The notes below the pieces were generated by a model, which ran no database searches, was not told the DNA's origin, and saw only the letters and a program-made list of their open reading frames with translations. Shown piece by piece: positions 1-8,067 of a stretch of 64,000 nt of DNA. Location: positions 558,001 through 622,000 of the forward strand of contig NZ_CP054257.1 in NCBI RefSeq assembly GCF_017893945.1, in the 5' to 3' direction. This DNA is from Treponema parvum. Its GTDB lineage: Bacteria > Spirochaetota > Spirochaetia > Treponematales > Treponemataceae. The first letter of the stretch is position 1, and every line of letters begins with the position of its first letter. Both the position numbers and the translations under genes were made by a program.

Positions 1-661
1 ACGTTTCATTTGTTACGGAGGCGGCCGAATTAAAAAAATAGGTTTTGCCGTCGGAAGGGTTAAAAACAGCAGACTGCGTGCTTGAAGTAGGAACTGTAGA
101 TGCGTTAGCCGATCCCGTCGTCACAATAGAAGGAGCCGATGTTCCGTTAAGAAGATATACGGAAGAGCCTATCCGCACATAGGCTTTTCTGTTTGTATTT
201 CGGACGGCGTTAGTGCAAAAAAGGATGACAGTTGTGTTGCCGTCTATTTCATGAACGGTAGACCACGCGCCGCTTATGCCGCTTTTGCAAACAAGGGAGG
301 ATCCGACTCTTACCCATTTGCCTTCAGTCTCATCGTTTGCCCACTTTGCTAAAAGTGCGTAAATATATGTGACGTCCGCCGCCAATTTTACCGCGGTGCC
401 TTTTAAAGTCGGGTCCTTTGTCCAATCGGTGTGGTAGCCTATCGATGAATCTTTATAGTAGACGTTTCCGTTTTGGGTAAGAATGTACTCCGTCCCGCCG
501 TCCTTGTAGCGAACTATGGAATTTATATGCCCTCTTACGGTCAGATCTTCAAGTTTTATTTCGTCCCGAATCGTATTAAAAATCTCGTCCTGACAACCCG
601 TAAAAAAAACAACAACCGCTGTTACAAAAAACGCAATTACGGCTAGGTTCTTATTTTTCAT
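1..661 (-). CDS. Putative lipoprotein, 3' part outside window
   Basis: This reading frame is open to the window edge, so about 220 residues are visible and the C-terminus is missing. The ATG at 661 has an AAGGA ribosome site 8 nt upstream. Residues 1-23 form a lipoprotein signal peptide: basic MKNKN, a hydrophobic stretch, then lipobox FTGC with Cys23 as the lipidated residue. The rest is polar and rich in Thr, Ser, Asn and Tyr, with short repeats of the type 'YILTQNGNVYYKDS' and 'KTYFFN', which suggests a beta-rich surface or periplasmic protein. I recognise no enzyme motif. It sits 21 nt downstream of the outer-membrane protein gene on the same strand, so co-transcription is likely. The lipoprotein call is firm; the function is unknown. 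Confidence 0.8.
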   Translation of the reverse strand, partial: MKNKNLAVIAFFVTAVVVFFTGCQDEIFNTIRDEIKLEDLTVRGHINSIVRYKDGGTEYILTQNGNVYYKDSSIGYHTDWTKDPTLKGTAVKLAADVTYIYALLAKWANDETEGKWVRVGSSLVCKSGISGAWSTVHEIDGNTTVILFCTNAVRNTNRKAYVRIGSSVYLLNGTSAPSIVTTGSANASTVPTSSTQSAVFNPSDGKTYFFNSAASVTNET

Positions 662-682
662 CTTCAATTTCCTTAAGAATAG

Positions 683-1279
683 TTAAAAGTGGTATCTGGC
701 GATAAGACCGACCGTAAGAAAAAGGCCGTAATCGTTCCATTCGGGATGCTCTACGTACCATTGCGGCATGTAAATATATTCGGATTCAATGCCGAACGAC
801 CAGTTTTCCATTACGCGGTAAAAAGCGCCCGCCTGCGCCTTCAGGATGAGCCCCGGAAAATAATTTCTGTTGAGATAGCTTTCAAGCGCGGCTCCCACCC
901 CCAGTGTGATCGGAAATTCAAATTTTCCGAAGTACGGCTGGAATGTTCCGGTAAAAGTCATGGGCACGTAAGTGAACATATTGCTCCCTATCGTCGGGTT
1001 GTAGCCGAACTGCACGTCAAACCCCAGCGCAAAGAACTCCGTCAAAAATCTGTGATAACCTATCTCGGCCGCTCCGCCCGTGGACAATTTATCGCTGAAA
1101 TTCTGCGGAAAAACGCCCATAAGGGCGATTTTTATGTATTGGTCGCCGCTTCCGTTCATTTTATAGTCATAGGACGGTTCGTAATAGTCCCCGCCGTCGT
1201 CTTCGTCGCCGGACTTTTGCGCGTACATAAACGACGCGCTTAAAAAAATGAGCAGCAGCGAATACAAAAATCGTTTCAT
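683..1279 (-). CDS. Outer-membrane beta-barrel protein, OmpW/TP0733-like
   Basis: A 198-residue protein with a signal peptide (residues 1-20, cleavage after MYA) and a short acidic linker rich in Asp, Glu and Tyr. It then has alternating hydrophobic and aromatic segments typical of a small, probably 8-stranded, beta-barrel, and it ends in Phe, the usual C-terminal signal for outer-membrane insertion. Segments such as 'AAEIGYHRFLTEFFALGF' and 'GLFLTVGLIARYHF' are amphipathic strands. From memory, T. pallidum TP0733, next to folD (TP0732), is an OmpW-like barrel; the divergent folD here fits that arrangement. The ATG at 1279 has a weak AGGA 12 nt upstream. Role as porin or surface protein is inferred. 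Confidence 0.75.
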   Translation of the reverse strand: MKRFLYSLLLIFLSASFMYAQKSGDEDDGGDYYEPSYDYKMNGSGDQYIKIALMGVFPQNFSDKLSTGGAAEIGYHRFLTEFFALGFDVQFGYNPTIGSNMFTYVPMTFTGTFQPYFGKFEFPITLGVGAALESYLNRNYFPGLILKAQAGAFYRVMENWSFGIESEYIYMPQWYVEHPEWNDYGLFLTVGLIARYHF

Positions 1280-1487
1280 GCTTAAGGTATCCTTTATTTT
1301 CAGTTAAAGATCTTCAAGATCTCATTCCGCCGCCGGAACTCTATGCGTCATAGAAGATGCGCGCCTTAAAGCTGCGGATAGAATTTTTCACAAAGATCGG
1401 GTATATTTTACTTATATTATATTTTTTTAAGCCTTTTATCAACTTGTAAACCTTTATGTTTTCGGCAGGTTACACAACGGAGAAATA

Positions 1488-2441
1488 ATGAGCGCGGCTG
1501 TTATAGACGGAAAAAAAATTGCAGAGGATATCAGAGCGGATATCGGTAAAAGAGTTCTTGAACTTAAGAAGCGAGGAATTATTCCCTGTCTTGCTGTCAT
1601 CCTTGTGGGTTCGGATCCTGCAAGCGTTTCTTATGTTACGGGGAAAAAGAAGGCGCTCGTCGAAGCGGGAATGAAAGATCTTTCCTTTCGGCTTCAGGAG
1701 GACGTTCCCGAGCACGAGCTTTTGCGTCTTATAAAAAAACTGAACAAGGACAAAAGCGTTCACGGCATTCTTGTTCAGCTTCCGCTTCCTGCTCATATAA
1801 GCGAAGAAAAAGTTCTTCTTGAAATTTCACCTGAAAAAGACGTAGACGGTTTTCATCCGTTGAACGTGGGCAAGATGATGATAGGAAAAAAGGCTTTTTT
1901 GCCCTGTACGCCGCACGGGATTCTTATTCTGTTAAAAAAAAGCGGTATTAAAACCGACGGCGCTCATGCCGTAGTTATAGGCCGCTCGAATATCGTAGGG
2001 AAGCCCGTTTCCGTTTTACTTACGCAAAAAGAATATAATTGCACGGTTACGGTTTGCCATACGGGAACGAAAAACCTTTCTGAAATTACTCGCAGCGCGG
2101 ACATACTGATCGCCGCGGCGGGAAAACCTTTGACGGTAACGGCGGACATGGTTAAAAGCGGCGCAGCCGTAATAGACGTGGGAGTCAACAGAATTCCCGA
2201 CGGCTCTAAAAAATCAGGCTTTCGCCTTACGGGCGACGTTGACTTTGAGCGGGTAAAGGAAGTCGCTTCGTATATTACTCCCGTTCCGGGCGGAGTAGGG
2301 CCTATGACGATTGCGATGCTTCTTTCCAATACGCTCGAGGCGGCACAAAATGTTGCGGTCGGCGCTCGTGAAACAGCTCAAAACGCTGCGGCCGGCGCCG
2401 ATTTAAAAAAAACGCCGCCCGCCTCGTCTGAAACCCTGTAA
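1488..2441 (+). CDS. folD: Bifunctional methylene-THF dehydrogenase/cyclohydrolase FolD
   Basis: FolD interconverts 5,10-methylene-, 5,10-methenyl- and 10-formyl-tetrahydrofolate in the cytoplasm. The 317-residue protein has the catalytic YxxxK motif (Tyr49, Lys53), the signature 'VQLPLPAHI', the NADP-binding segment '[12 protein letters not shown]' and the C-terminal signature '[14 protein letters not shown]'. The ATG at 1488 follows a GGAGA ribosome site. About 30 Ala-rich residues extend beyond the usual end of the family (after 'SNTLEA') and look like a disordered tail. folE2 starts 29 nt after the stop, so the two probably form a folate operon. The identification is secure. Confidence 0.97.
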   Translation: MSAAVIDGKKIAEDIRADIGKRVLELKKRGIIPCLAVILVGSDPASVSYVTGKKKALVEAGMKDLSFRLQEDVPEHELLRLIKKLNKDKSVHGILVQLPLPAHISEEKVLLEISPEKDVDGFHPLNVGKMMIGKKAFLPCTPHGILILLKKSGIKTDGAHAVVIGRSNIVGKPVSVLLTQKEYNCTVTVCHTGTKNLSEITRSADILIAAAGKPLTVTADMVKSGAAVIDVGVNRIPDGSKKSGFRLTGDVDFERVKEVASYITPVPGGVGPMTIAMLLSNTLEAAQNVAVGARETAQNAAAGADLKKTPPASSETL

Positions 2442-2470
2442 AGACGGCGGCAACGGCGCACAAGGATAAT

Positions 2471-3286
2471 ATGACGAATAAAAATTCAATGCCGGACATA
2501 CAAAATGAAAGCGACTTTCGTAGGATCCCTCTGCAGAAGGTAGGGGTAAAGGGCGTAAAATATCCCATTCAGGTTTTGGATAAGAGCAAAAAGACCCAGC
2601 ACACTACGGCCGACGTGGAACTTTATGTAAACCTTCCTCATCATTTTAAAGGCACTCACATGAGCCGCTTTATTGAAATTTTTCATAAGTACCATAAGAA
2701 TTTAAGCTTAAACCGCTTTCTTTCAATGCTTGAAGAGATAAGAAAAAAACTTGAAGCCGAACGCGCTTACGGAGTTGTGACCTTTCCTTATTTTATTGAA
2801 AAACACGCTCCTGTCACAAAGGAAAGCGCAATAATGTGCTATACGTGTTCTTATGAAGGCGCCGTTGGCAAAGATTTTCATAATTTTTTTATTTCGGTAG
2901 ACGTTCCCGTTACAACTCTTTGTCCGTGTTCCAAGGCGATCAGCGACAAGGGAGCGCACAACCAAAGAGGCCGCGTGCGCGTAAAACTTTTGTATTCGGA
3001 TTTTTTTTGGATCGAAGATTTGATTTTTGCCGTTGAACAATGCGCTTCGTCTGCGTTATATTCTTTGCTTAAACGCCCTGATGAAAAATTCGTTACGGAA
3101 AGAGCCTACGACAATCCCCGCTTTGTTGAAGACATAGTGCGCGAAGTCTATCTGGCTCTAAAGAAATTTCCAGTGGAAAGGCCGTTCGCTTGGTTTTGCG
3201 TGGAAGCGGAAAATGAAGAGAGCATACACGCTCACAACGCATATGCCTGCGCCGAATACGGAAGCTATGAACCCTTTCAAATTTGA
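2471..3286 (+). CDS. folE2: GTP cyclohydrolase FolE2 (GCYH-IB)
   Basis: This enzyme converts GTP to 7,8-dihydroneopterin triphosphate, the first step of folate synthesis. The 271-residue length is normal for FolE2. Family motifs are 'HFKGTHMSRF' near residue 57, 'LCPCSKAISDKGAHNQRG' near residue 155 (catalytic Cys and metal-site region) and the C-terminal 'ENEESIHAHNAYA'. FolE2 enzymes can use metals other than zinc and are often found where zinc is limiting; that is family knowledge. The start has AAGGA 5 nt upstream. The gene lies between folD and miaB on the same strand, and miaB begins about 50 nt downstream. Confidence 0.96.
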   Translation: MTNKNSMPDIQNESDFRRIPLQKVGVKGVKYPIQVLDKSKKTQHTTADVELYVNLPHHFKGTHMSRFIEIFHKYHKNLSLNRFLSMLEEIRKKLEAERAYGVVTFPYFIEKHAPVTKESAIMCYTCSYEGAVGKDFHNFFISVDVPVTTLCPCSKAISDKGAHNQRGRVRVKLLYSDFFWIEDLIFAVEQCASSALYSLLKRPDEKFVTERAYDNPRFVEDIVREVYLALKKFPVERPFAWFCVEAENEESIHAHNAYACAEYGSYEPFQI

Positions 3287-3333
3287 AAGAATCTGCCCTT
3301 CGGCAAACGCCGCAGGATCTATTAGGATATTTA

Positions 3334-4743
3334 ATGACTTATTATTTTGAAACATACGGCTGTCAGATGAATTTTGCCGAATCCTCCGCTGTGGAACAGC
3401 TTTTTCTTGCCAGAGGATGGACAAAGGCTGCTTCCGCGCAAATAGCCGATTGCGCAATAATAAACACCTGCTCAGTAAGAGCTACGGCTGAAAACCGTAT
3501 TTTCGGCCGTCTGGGCTGGTTTCAAGGACTCAAATCTTTACGCAACTGCGAACCCGGTGCAAAATCCAAAAGCCTTGAAGTCGCTGCGCGTTTGGTTAAA
3601 GAGGGGCCTAAGCCGATCACGGTGATAGTTATGGGCTGCATGGCCGAACGTTTGCTTCATTCTTTAAAGCAAGACTATCCGGTAATAGACTATGTTGTAG
3701 GAACCTTCGCCAAGTCGCAGTTCGGTCGCATAATAAGCGAAATTGAAGGAAGAGATCTTCCCACCGACCTTGACAATTCGGCTAAGTACAAGTTCGCTCC
3801 TCTTTCTTACGAGCCGGGCGCTTTTACCGCCTTTGTTCCGATAATGCACGGCTGCGATCATTTTTGCACTTTTTGCATAGTTCCCTATGTTCGCGGCCGA
3901 GAAGTTTCCCGCCCCGTAGAAGAAATAATCAAGGAAATAGATGTTCTTTCTTCTTACAAGGTAAAGGAAATAACGCTTTTAGGTCAGACCGTAAACGCAT
4001 ACCGCCACGAAGGATGCGATTTTGCGTCTCTCTTACAGCGCATAGCGGATCACCTTAAGCAAACTTCCTCTTCAATCGAGTGGGTAAGGTTTGTGTCAAG
4101 CCATCCTAAAAATCTTTCTCCTGAAATACTCGACGTTATCGCGGCGAATCCTGTCTTGTGCCGTCACATACACCTTGCGGTTCAGCACGGATCAAGCAGA
4201 ATTTTACAGAAGATGAACCGCGGTCATACCCGCGAAGAATATCTGGAATTGGTAAGCCTCATGCGTAAAAAACTTCCCGATGTGTCGTTGACTACGGATA
4301 TAATGATAGGATTTCCCGGAGAAACCCAAGACGATTTTGAAGCGACCCTTTCTTTGATGCGCGAAGTCCGTTATGAAGCGGCTTTTATGTATTATTTTAA
4401 TCCGCGTGAAGGAACGCCTGCGGCGAAATTTCCCGATCAGATTCCTCTCAAGGTTAAAAAAGAACGCCTCCAAAAAGTGATCGATTTGCAGCTTGAAATT
4501 ACCAGAAAAGAAATGGAACTGCGCGTCGGTAAAACCGTAAAGGTTCTTGTTGAAAGCGTTTCGCGAGACGATAAAAATGAACTTTTAGGGAAAACCGAAC
4601 AAGACGAACGCATAGCTTTCCCCGCGCGTCAATCGCTTATAGGAAAATTCGCTCAAGTGCATATAGACGGACTTTCAGGCAATACGTTCCGAGGGACGCT
4701 TTTGTCAGGCGGCGGCTGCGCAAAACGCAGCACAATCGAATAA
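3334..4743 (+). CDS. miaB: tRNA-2-methylthio-N6-dimethylallyladenosine synthase MiaB
   Basis: MiaB is a radical SAM methylthiotransferase acting on i6A37 of tRNAs that read UNN codons. From the ATG at 3334 (AGGA at the right distance) the protein begins MTYYFETYGCQMN, the canonical N-terminus. A TTG at 3283, overlapping the folE2 stop, would add 17 unlikely residues. Visible features are the three auxiliary-cluster cysteines (YGCQMN, INTCSVR, MGCMAER), the radical SAM motif in 'GCDHFCTFCIVPYVRG' and a C-terminal TRAM region. An insert of about 30 residues follows 'FGRLGWF'. The last residues (AKRSTIE) are read in one frame while the guaA 3' remnant begins in another, so the natural C-terminus may have been altered by the recombination junction. 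Confidence 0.95.
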   Translation: MTYYFETYGCQMNFAESSAVEQLFLARGWTKAASAQIADCAIINTCSVRATAENRIFGRLGWFQGLKSLRNCEPGAKSKSLEVAARLVKEGPKPITVIVMGCMAERLLHSLKQDYPVIDYVVGTFAKSQFGRIISEIEGRDLPTDLDNSAKYKFAPLSYEPGAFTAFVPIMHGCDHFCTFCIVPYVRGREVSRPVEEIIKEIDVLSSYKVKEITLLGQTVNAYRHEGCDFASLLQRIADHLKQTSSSIEWVRFVSSHPKNLSPEILDVIAANPVLCRHIHLAVQHGSSRILQKMNRGHTREEYLELVSLMRKKLPDVSLTTDIMIGFPGETQDDFEATLSLMREVRYEAAFMYYFNPREGTPAAKFPDQIPLKVKKERLQKVIDLQLEITRKEMELRVGKTVKVLVESVSRDDKNELLGKTEQDERIAFPARQSLIGKFAQVHIDGLSGNTFRGTLLSGGGCAKRSTIE

Positions 4744-4790
4744 TCTACGACATAACCTCAAATCCGCCGGCTACTATTGAGTGGGAGTAG
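4734..4790 (+). pseudogene. guaA: 3'-end remnant of guaA (GMP synthase), 18 codons
   Basis: Reading from 4734 gives NRIIYDITSNPPATIEWE followed by TAG at 4788-4790. This is the highly conserved extreme C-terminus of GMP synthase (family consensus ends in SKPPATIEWE). No other part of guaA is present; upstream sequence is miaB in a different frame, overlapping by 10 nt. The guaA 3' end is a known integration site for genomic islands, and a second copy of its last codons lies at 8068-8082. I therefore read this as an attachment-site scar, not a gene. The match is by eye; homology of the last 12 codons is convincing. Confidence 0.85.
4775..4789 (+). repeat. Putative att core, left copy (guaA tail)
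   Basis: TATTGAGTGGGAGTA, the last codons of guaA (I-E-W-E-stop). It is identical to 8068-8082, and the two copies flank the foreign cargo as attL/attR-like direct repeats. Confidence 0.7.
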
Positions 4791-4806
4791 AGTAACAAAA
4801 ATGTTT

Positions 4807-4853
4807 CTTCCGTAAAATCGTTGAAAATACAATATTACAACGGTTTACGGAAG
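4807..4853. repeat. Imperfect inverted repeat just inside left island end
   Basis: Arms CTTCCGTAAAATCGTTG (4807-4823) and CAACGGTTTACGGAAG (4838-4853) pair with one bulge and one mismatch across a 14-nt loop. No T-run follows, so it is not a standard terminator. An accessory-protein or integrase arm site near the att core, or the original guaA terminator carried along, are both possible. Confidence 0.5.
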
Positions 4854-4868
4854 CAAAAAGCTCCTTAG

Positions 4869-4891
4869 TGATACTGTTTTGATACTAAAAA
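4869..4891 (+). repeat. 23-bp direct repeat, island left copy
   Basis: The 23 bp beginning TGATACTGTTTTGATACT are identical to 7950-7972 and contain TGATACT twice. They lie 79 nt inside the left guaA tail, while the other copy lies 95 nt inside the right one, so the island ends are symmetrical. Likely recombinase arm sites or remnants of a duplicated end. Confidence 0.7.
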
Positions 4892-5037
4892 TGAGAAAAA
4901 GTAGGTTTAAAAGGAAGTTGTTGAATTTAGATAAATTGTTTAGAAAGCCTTCCATCATTTTGGTGGGAGGCTTTTGTGGAAATAGTGGTTGATAAATTTG
5001 AATTTACCTCTATTTAGACATACAAACTGTTGGCAAT

Positions 5038-5084
5038 AAAGCTCCTATATAGTATGATTTGATAAACTACTATATAGGAGCTTT
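5038..5084 (+). promoter_or_regulatory. 17-bp perfect inverted repeat overlapping the marR ribosome site
   Basis: AAAGCTCCTATATAGTA (5038-5054) is perfectly complementary to 5068-5084, with a 13-nt spacer. The second arm contains the AGGAG that serves the marR start codon at 5088. A MarR dimer bound here would sit on its own leader, and in RNA the hairpin would hide the ribosome site. Either mechanism would give autoregulation; which one operates is inference. Confidence 0.7.
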
Positions 5085-5087
5085 TGT

Positions 5088-5525
5088 ATGGAAATGAATG
5101 GAGGATTTCTTGTTACCAAAATAAAACAGCTTGGAGACCGGATCTTTGAGAAGATTCTCAGTGAAAAGAATATTGATGCGTTCAATGGAGCCCAGGGGCG
5201 TATTCTTTATGTGCTGTGGCAGGAGGATGGAATCCCGATTGGGTCACTCTCGATCAAATGTGGATTAGCGATAACTTCTCTTACGACGATGCTGGAAAGA
5301 ATGGAAAATCAAGGGCTGATAAGCCGCGTTCAGTCTGAAACGGACAAAAGGAAAATACTCCTGTTTCTGACTGAGAAAGCACATGCCGTAAAGGACGAGT
5401 ACAATTCTGTATCTGATGAGATGGGCAGTATTTACTACAAAGGTTTTTCAGAGGAAGAAATTACCCGGTTTGAGGAATGCCTCGACCGTATCAGAAAGAA
5501 TCTTGAGGATTGGCAGGAGTCATGA
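5088..5525 (+). CDS. MarR-family regulator of the radical SAM mobile pair
   Basis: A 145-residue winged-helix protein of MarR size. The DNA-binding segment is around residues 55-95 ('IPIGSLSIKCGLAITSLTTMLERMENQGLISR', recognition helix and start of the wing), followed by 'ETDKRKILLFLTEKA', the usual beta-wing and hinge. The C-terminal helix would form the dimer. It is the first gene of a three-gene operon; its stop overlaps the next start by ATGA. I recall this trio (MarR regulator plus two radical SAM proteins) being named the radical SAM mobile pair system; its biochemical role is unknown to me. The upstream perfect inverted repeat is the natural operator. Confidence 0.88.
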   Translation: MEMNGGFLVTKIKQLGDRIFEKILSEKNIDAFNGAQGRILYVLWQEDGIPIGSLSIKCGLAITSLTTMLERMENQGLISRVQSETDKRKILLFLTEKAHAVKDEYNSVSDEMGSIYYKGFSEEEITRFEECLDRIRKNLEDWQES

Positions 5526-6211
5526 GTATTTGTATCAAAAATCAGATTCAGAACATGAATATCGTCATCGGCTGCACAGTGGGGTGTGCATATTGCTATG
5601 CCCGCAACAATGTGAAACGCTGGCATATGATTGATGATTTCGCTGTTCCTGAGTTCTTCTCGGGTAAGCTCAAGATGATGGAAAAGAAACGTCCGCAGAA
5701 CTTTCTTCTTACCGGCATGAGCGATCTCTCCGGATGGAAGCTGGAATGGAGAGACGAGGTATTTGCAAAGATCCGTGAAAATCCACAGCATCAGTTCCTG
5801 TTTCTTACCAAGCGCCCCGATCTGCTGGATTTTGATACCGATCTGGAAAACGCATGGTTTGGCGTTACGGTAACGAGGAAAGCAGAACTGTGGCGTATTG
5901 ACGCGCTTCGGAGAAACGTCAGAGCAAAACACTACCATGTTACCTTTGAGCCGTTATTCGACGATCCCGGTACAGTTGGCCTTTCCGGAATCAACTGGAT
6001 CGTTGTCGGCACCATGACTGGAGCTCAGAGCAGGAAGGTTCATACGGAGCCGGAGTGGGCATGGTCTCTGACGGACCAGGCACACGCGCTCGGCATTCCG
6101 GTGTTTATGAAGGAAGACCTTGTCTCTATCATAGGGGATGAAAATATGATTCAGGAAATGCCGGAAGAATTCAATAAAGTGTTGGAGGTACAGAGATCAT
6201 GGCAGAAGTAA
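5522..6211 (+). CDS. Radical SAM mobile pair protein A (DUF5131/Gp37-like)
   Basis: A 229-residue iron-sulfur protein with the radical SAM signature CxxxCxxC at Cys18, Cys22 and Cys25 (GCTVGCAYCYARN). Later segments 'NFLLTGMSDLSGW', 'FLFLTKRPDLL', 'WFGVTVTR', 'VTFEPLFDD' and 'INWIVVGTMTG' match the phage Gp37/Gp68-like DUF5131 pattern. It should bind a 4Fe-4S cluster and SAM, but the substrate is unknown. The start ATG overlaps the marR stop (ATGA), so translation is coupled, and the 3' end overlaps protein B by 13 nt. The tight pairing of two radical SAM proteins suggests they act together. Confidence 0.85.
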   Translation: MSICIKNQIQNMNIVIGCTVGCAYCYARNNVKRWHMIDDFAVPEFFSGKLKMMEKKRPQNFLLTGMSDLSGWKLEWRDEVFAKIRENPQHQFLFLTKRPDLLDFDTDLENAWFGVTVTRKAELWRIDALRRNVRAKHYHVTFEPLFDDPGTVGLSGINWIVVGTMTGAQSRKVHTEPEWAWSLTDQAHALGIPVFMKEDLVSIIGDENMIQEMPEEFNKVLEVQRSWQK

Positions 6212-7107
6212 TCGATGGAATCCTCATTGGTGAGGTGGAAACAAAGAACATCATGACCAAGTCCGGTCTGCCGGTAGGCGGTTACTCGGTCAATCCCTAT
6301 GTAGGCTGTACACATGCCTGCAAGTATTGCTATGCTTCTTTTATGAAGCGCTTTACCGGACACAAGGAGGAATGGGGCACTTTCCTTGATGTGAAGCATT
6401 GGCCGGAAATTAAAAATCCGAAGAAATATGCCGGACAGCGGGTGGTCATCGGTTCTGTGACGGATGGCTACAATCCACAGGAGGGGCAATTCGGGAATAC
6501 CAGAAAACTTCTGGAGCAGCTGATCGGCAGTGACGCAGATATTCTAATCTGCACAAAGTCTGATCTTGTGGTACGGGATATCGATCTGCTGAAGAAGCTT
6601 GGACGAGTAACCGTTTCATGGTCGATCAACACACTGGATGAAAATTTTAAGAACGATATGGACTCTGCTTCGAGCATTGAGCGTCGTATCGCTTCTATGA
6701 AGCAGGTATATGACGCAGGGATCCGTACAGTCTGTTTCGTATCCCCGGTATTCCCCGGTATCACGGACTTTGAAGCGATCTTTGAGCGGGTAAAGGGTCA
6801 GTGCGATCTGTTCTGGCTCGAAAATCTCAATCTGCGGGGCGGTTTCAAGAAGACGATTATGGATTATATCGCTGGAAAATATCCTGACCTTGTACCGCTT
6901 TACGATGCGATCTATAACAAGCATAACCGCAGCTACTTTGAAGCACTTGAAGTAAAAGCTGAGGGAATGGCTAAAAAGTATGATTGTCCCTTTGTGGATA
7001 ATGAAATGCCTTATGGCAGAGTCCCGCAGGGACATCCGGTGGTCGTGGATTATTTCTATCATGAGGAAATCCGAGGGACAGAAAATACCGGAAAAAGAAA
7101 TCGTTAA
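6199..7107 (+). CDS. Radical SAM mobile pair protein B (spore photoproduct lyase-like)
   Basis: A 302-residue radical SAM protein with CxxxCxxC at Cys37, Cys41 and Cys44 (GCTHACKYCYAS). The following 'GQRVVIGSVTDGYNPQE', 'DILICTKSDLVVRDIDLL' and 'VTVSWSINTLDE' are typical of the SPL-like radical SAM branch (spore photoproduct lyase and Rv2578c-like proteins). The start has GGAGG 10 nt upstream. There is no sporulation context, so DNA repair is only a family-level hint; nucleic-acid-directed chemistry is one option. The C-terminus reads into 'RGTENTGKRNR', and a different frame continues open to 7204, so the 3' end may be slightly disturbed. Confidence 0.85.
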   Translation: MAEVIDGILIGEVETKNIMTKSGLPVGGYSVNPYVGCTHACKYCYASFMKRFTGHKEEWGTFLDVKHWPEIKNPKKYAGQRVVIGSVTDGYNPQEGQFGNTRKLLEQLIGSDADILICTKSDLVVRDIDLLKKLGRVTVSWSINTLDENFKNDMDSASSIERRIASMKQVYDAGIRTVCFVSPVFPGITDFEAIFERVKGQCDLFWLENLNLRGGFKKTIMDYIAGKYPDLVPLYDAIYNKHNRSYFEALEVKAEGMAKKYDCPFVDNEMPYGRVPQGHPVVVDYFYHEEIRGTENTGKRNR

Positions 7108-7238
7108 ACAGAAATTGACCGAGCTCTTTGAACGAGGGAGACTCCTTGTCCGAAGGGCGAGAAGGTGCAACCGAGAAGACTTAGAACAACTCCAGTTTGT
7201 CTAAAGCATCAAACAGCATAAAAAGCACATGACTTTAA
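7108..7238 (+). other. Spacer with hairpin after the radical SAM operon
   Basis: No supported gene. A second reading frame runs open to 7204 (…TELFERGRLLVRRAR…) but has no start of its own and I do not recognise it. Segment 7225-7266 can fold with GCACAT/ATGTGC outer and AAGATT/AATCTT inner arms, and could terminate the operon; no long T-run follows. The boundary with the next remnant gene is inside this fold. Confidence 0.4.
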
Positions 7239-7919
7239 GATTGTAAAATCTTTCAGCTATGTGCATTTAATGAGCAAAGAATAAAAGACTATCAAACAGG
7301 AGCATATGAAAGGGCAGGTGGAGTAGTCGATCCACTTCCTGAAGATGCACCTCAGTTTGTAAAAGATTATTATGCTTATTATAAGACAGAGCGTGGTTAT
7401 CATAGCAGGTCGCTTAATTCCAATGAGGGATGGAATACTATAGGGATGATATCTTTTCTAAACCAACCAATTCTACAGTATAGTAATGAAATCCGTAGTG
7501 CTGTACTTATCGTTCATGGGGATAAGGCACATAGCTATTACTTTGGAAAAGATGCCTATGAAAATATGATAAAAGACATGCAAATAGATGGCACTGTACT
7601 TGATGTTGAATGGGAAAACAATAATACTGTAAAGGAACTAAAGGAAGAATTAAAACAAGGAGAGGTAACCATCCGGTTATCTAAATATAGCGATTTTGAG
7701 CAGGTAGGAGAATTGGGTAAAACTTACTCCTCATCTGATAAAAGAATTGCAGCAGAAGCCGGAGATATAATGCTGTACTCCGGAAACAAAATAGTTGTAT
7801 TTTATGGAGCAAACACATGGGAATATACTCGAATTGGGAAGATTAAAAATTTAAGTAAGGAAGAAATAAAGCGATTATTAAGCAATAGTGATGTGGTATT
7901 AAAGATAAAAATGGAATGA
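7239..7919 (+). pseudogene. Broken alpha/beta-hydrolase C-terminus fused to cyclophilin-like domain
   Basis: The open frame starts after a TAA at 7236 with no plausible start. The first part (to about 7580) reads FNEQRIKDYQTGAYERAGG…PQFVKDYYAYYKTERGYHSRSLNSNEGWN…ISFLNQPILQY…RSAVLIVHGDKAHSYYFGKDAYENM. This is the C-terminal half of a YcjY-like alpha/beta hydrolase (His-Gly-Asp/Glu-x-Ala-His region). From about 7610 the frame becomes a cyclophilin-like fold domain: VTIRLSKYSDFEQVGELG, AEAGDIMLYSGNKIVVFYG, WEYTRIGKI. An internal ATG at 7446 would give 157 residues spanning the junction. The nucleophile half of the hydrolase and the start of the cyclophilin-like protein are missing. I judge it a recombination remnant; expression from 7446 cannot be excluded. 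Confidence 0.72.
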
Positions 7920-7949
7920 TTATGATAGTAATATTTTTAGTATCATTAT

Positions 7950-7972
7950 TGATACTGTTTTGATACTAAAAA
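7950..7972 (+). repeat. 23-bp direct repeat, island right copy
   Basis: Identical to 4869-4891. Just upstream, AGTATCA (7939-7945) pairs with TGATACT (7950-7956), a small inverted repeat that the left copy lacks. Confidence 0.7.
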
Positions 7973-8067
7973 CCTCTAAAACCACAAAAAATAGGTATAA
8001 AATGTTTGGTTTTAGAAACTTAATAGATACTGACAATACATAAAAGAAACAAATATGCTATGGTAAT

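Noticed and set aside
3283..3333. TTG start for MiaB overlapping the folE2 stop
   Set aside because: The ATG at 3334 has its own ribosome site and matches the conserved family N-terminus.
7108..7204. Possible small gene after the radical SAM pair
   Set aside because: It is a continuation of another frame, without its own start or recognisable domain.
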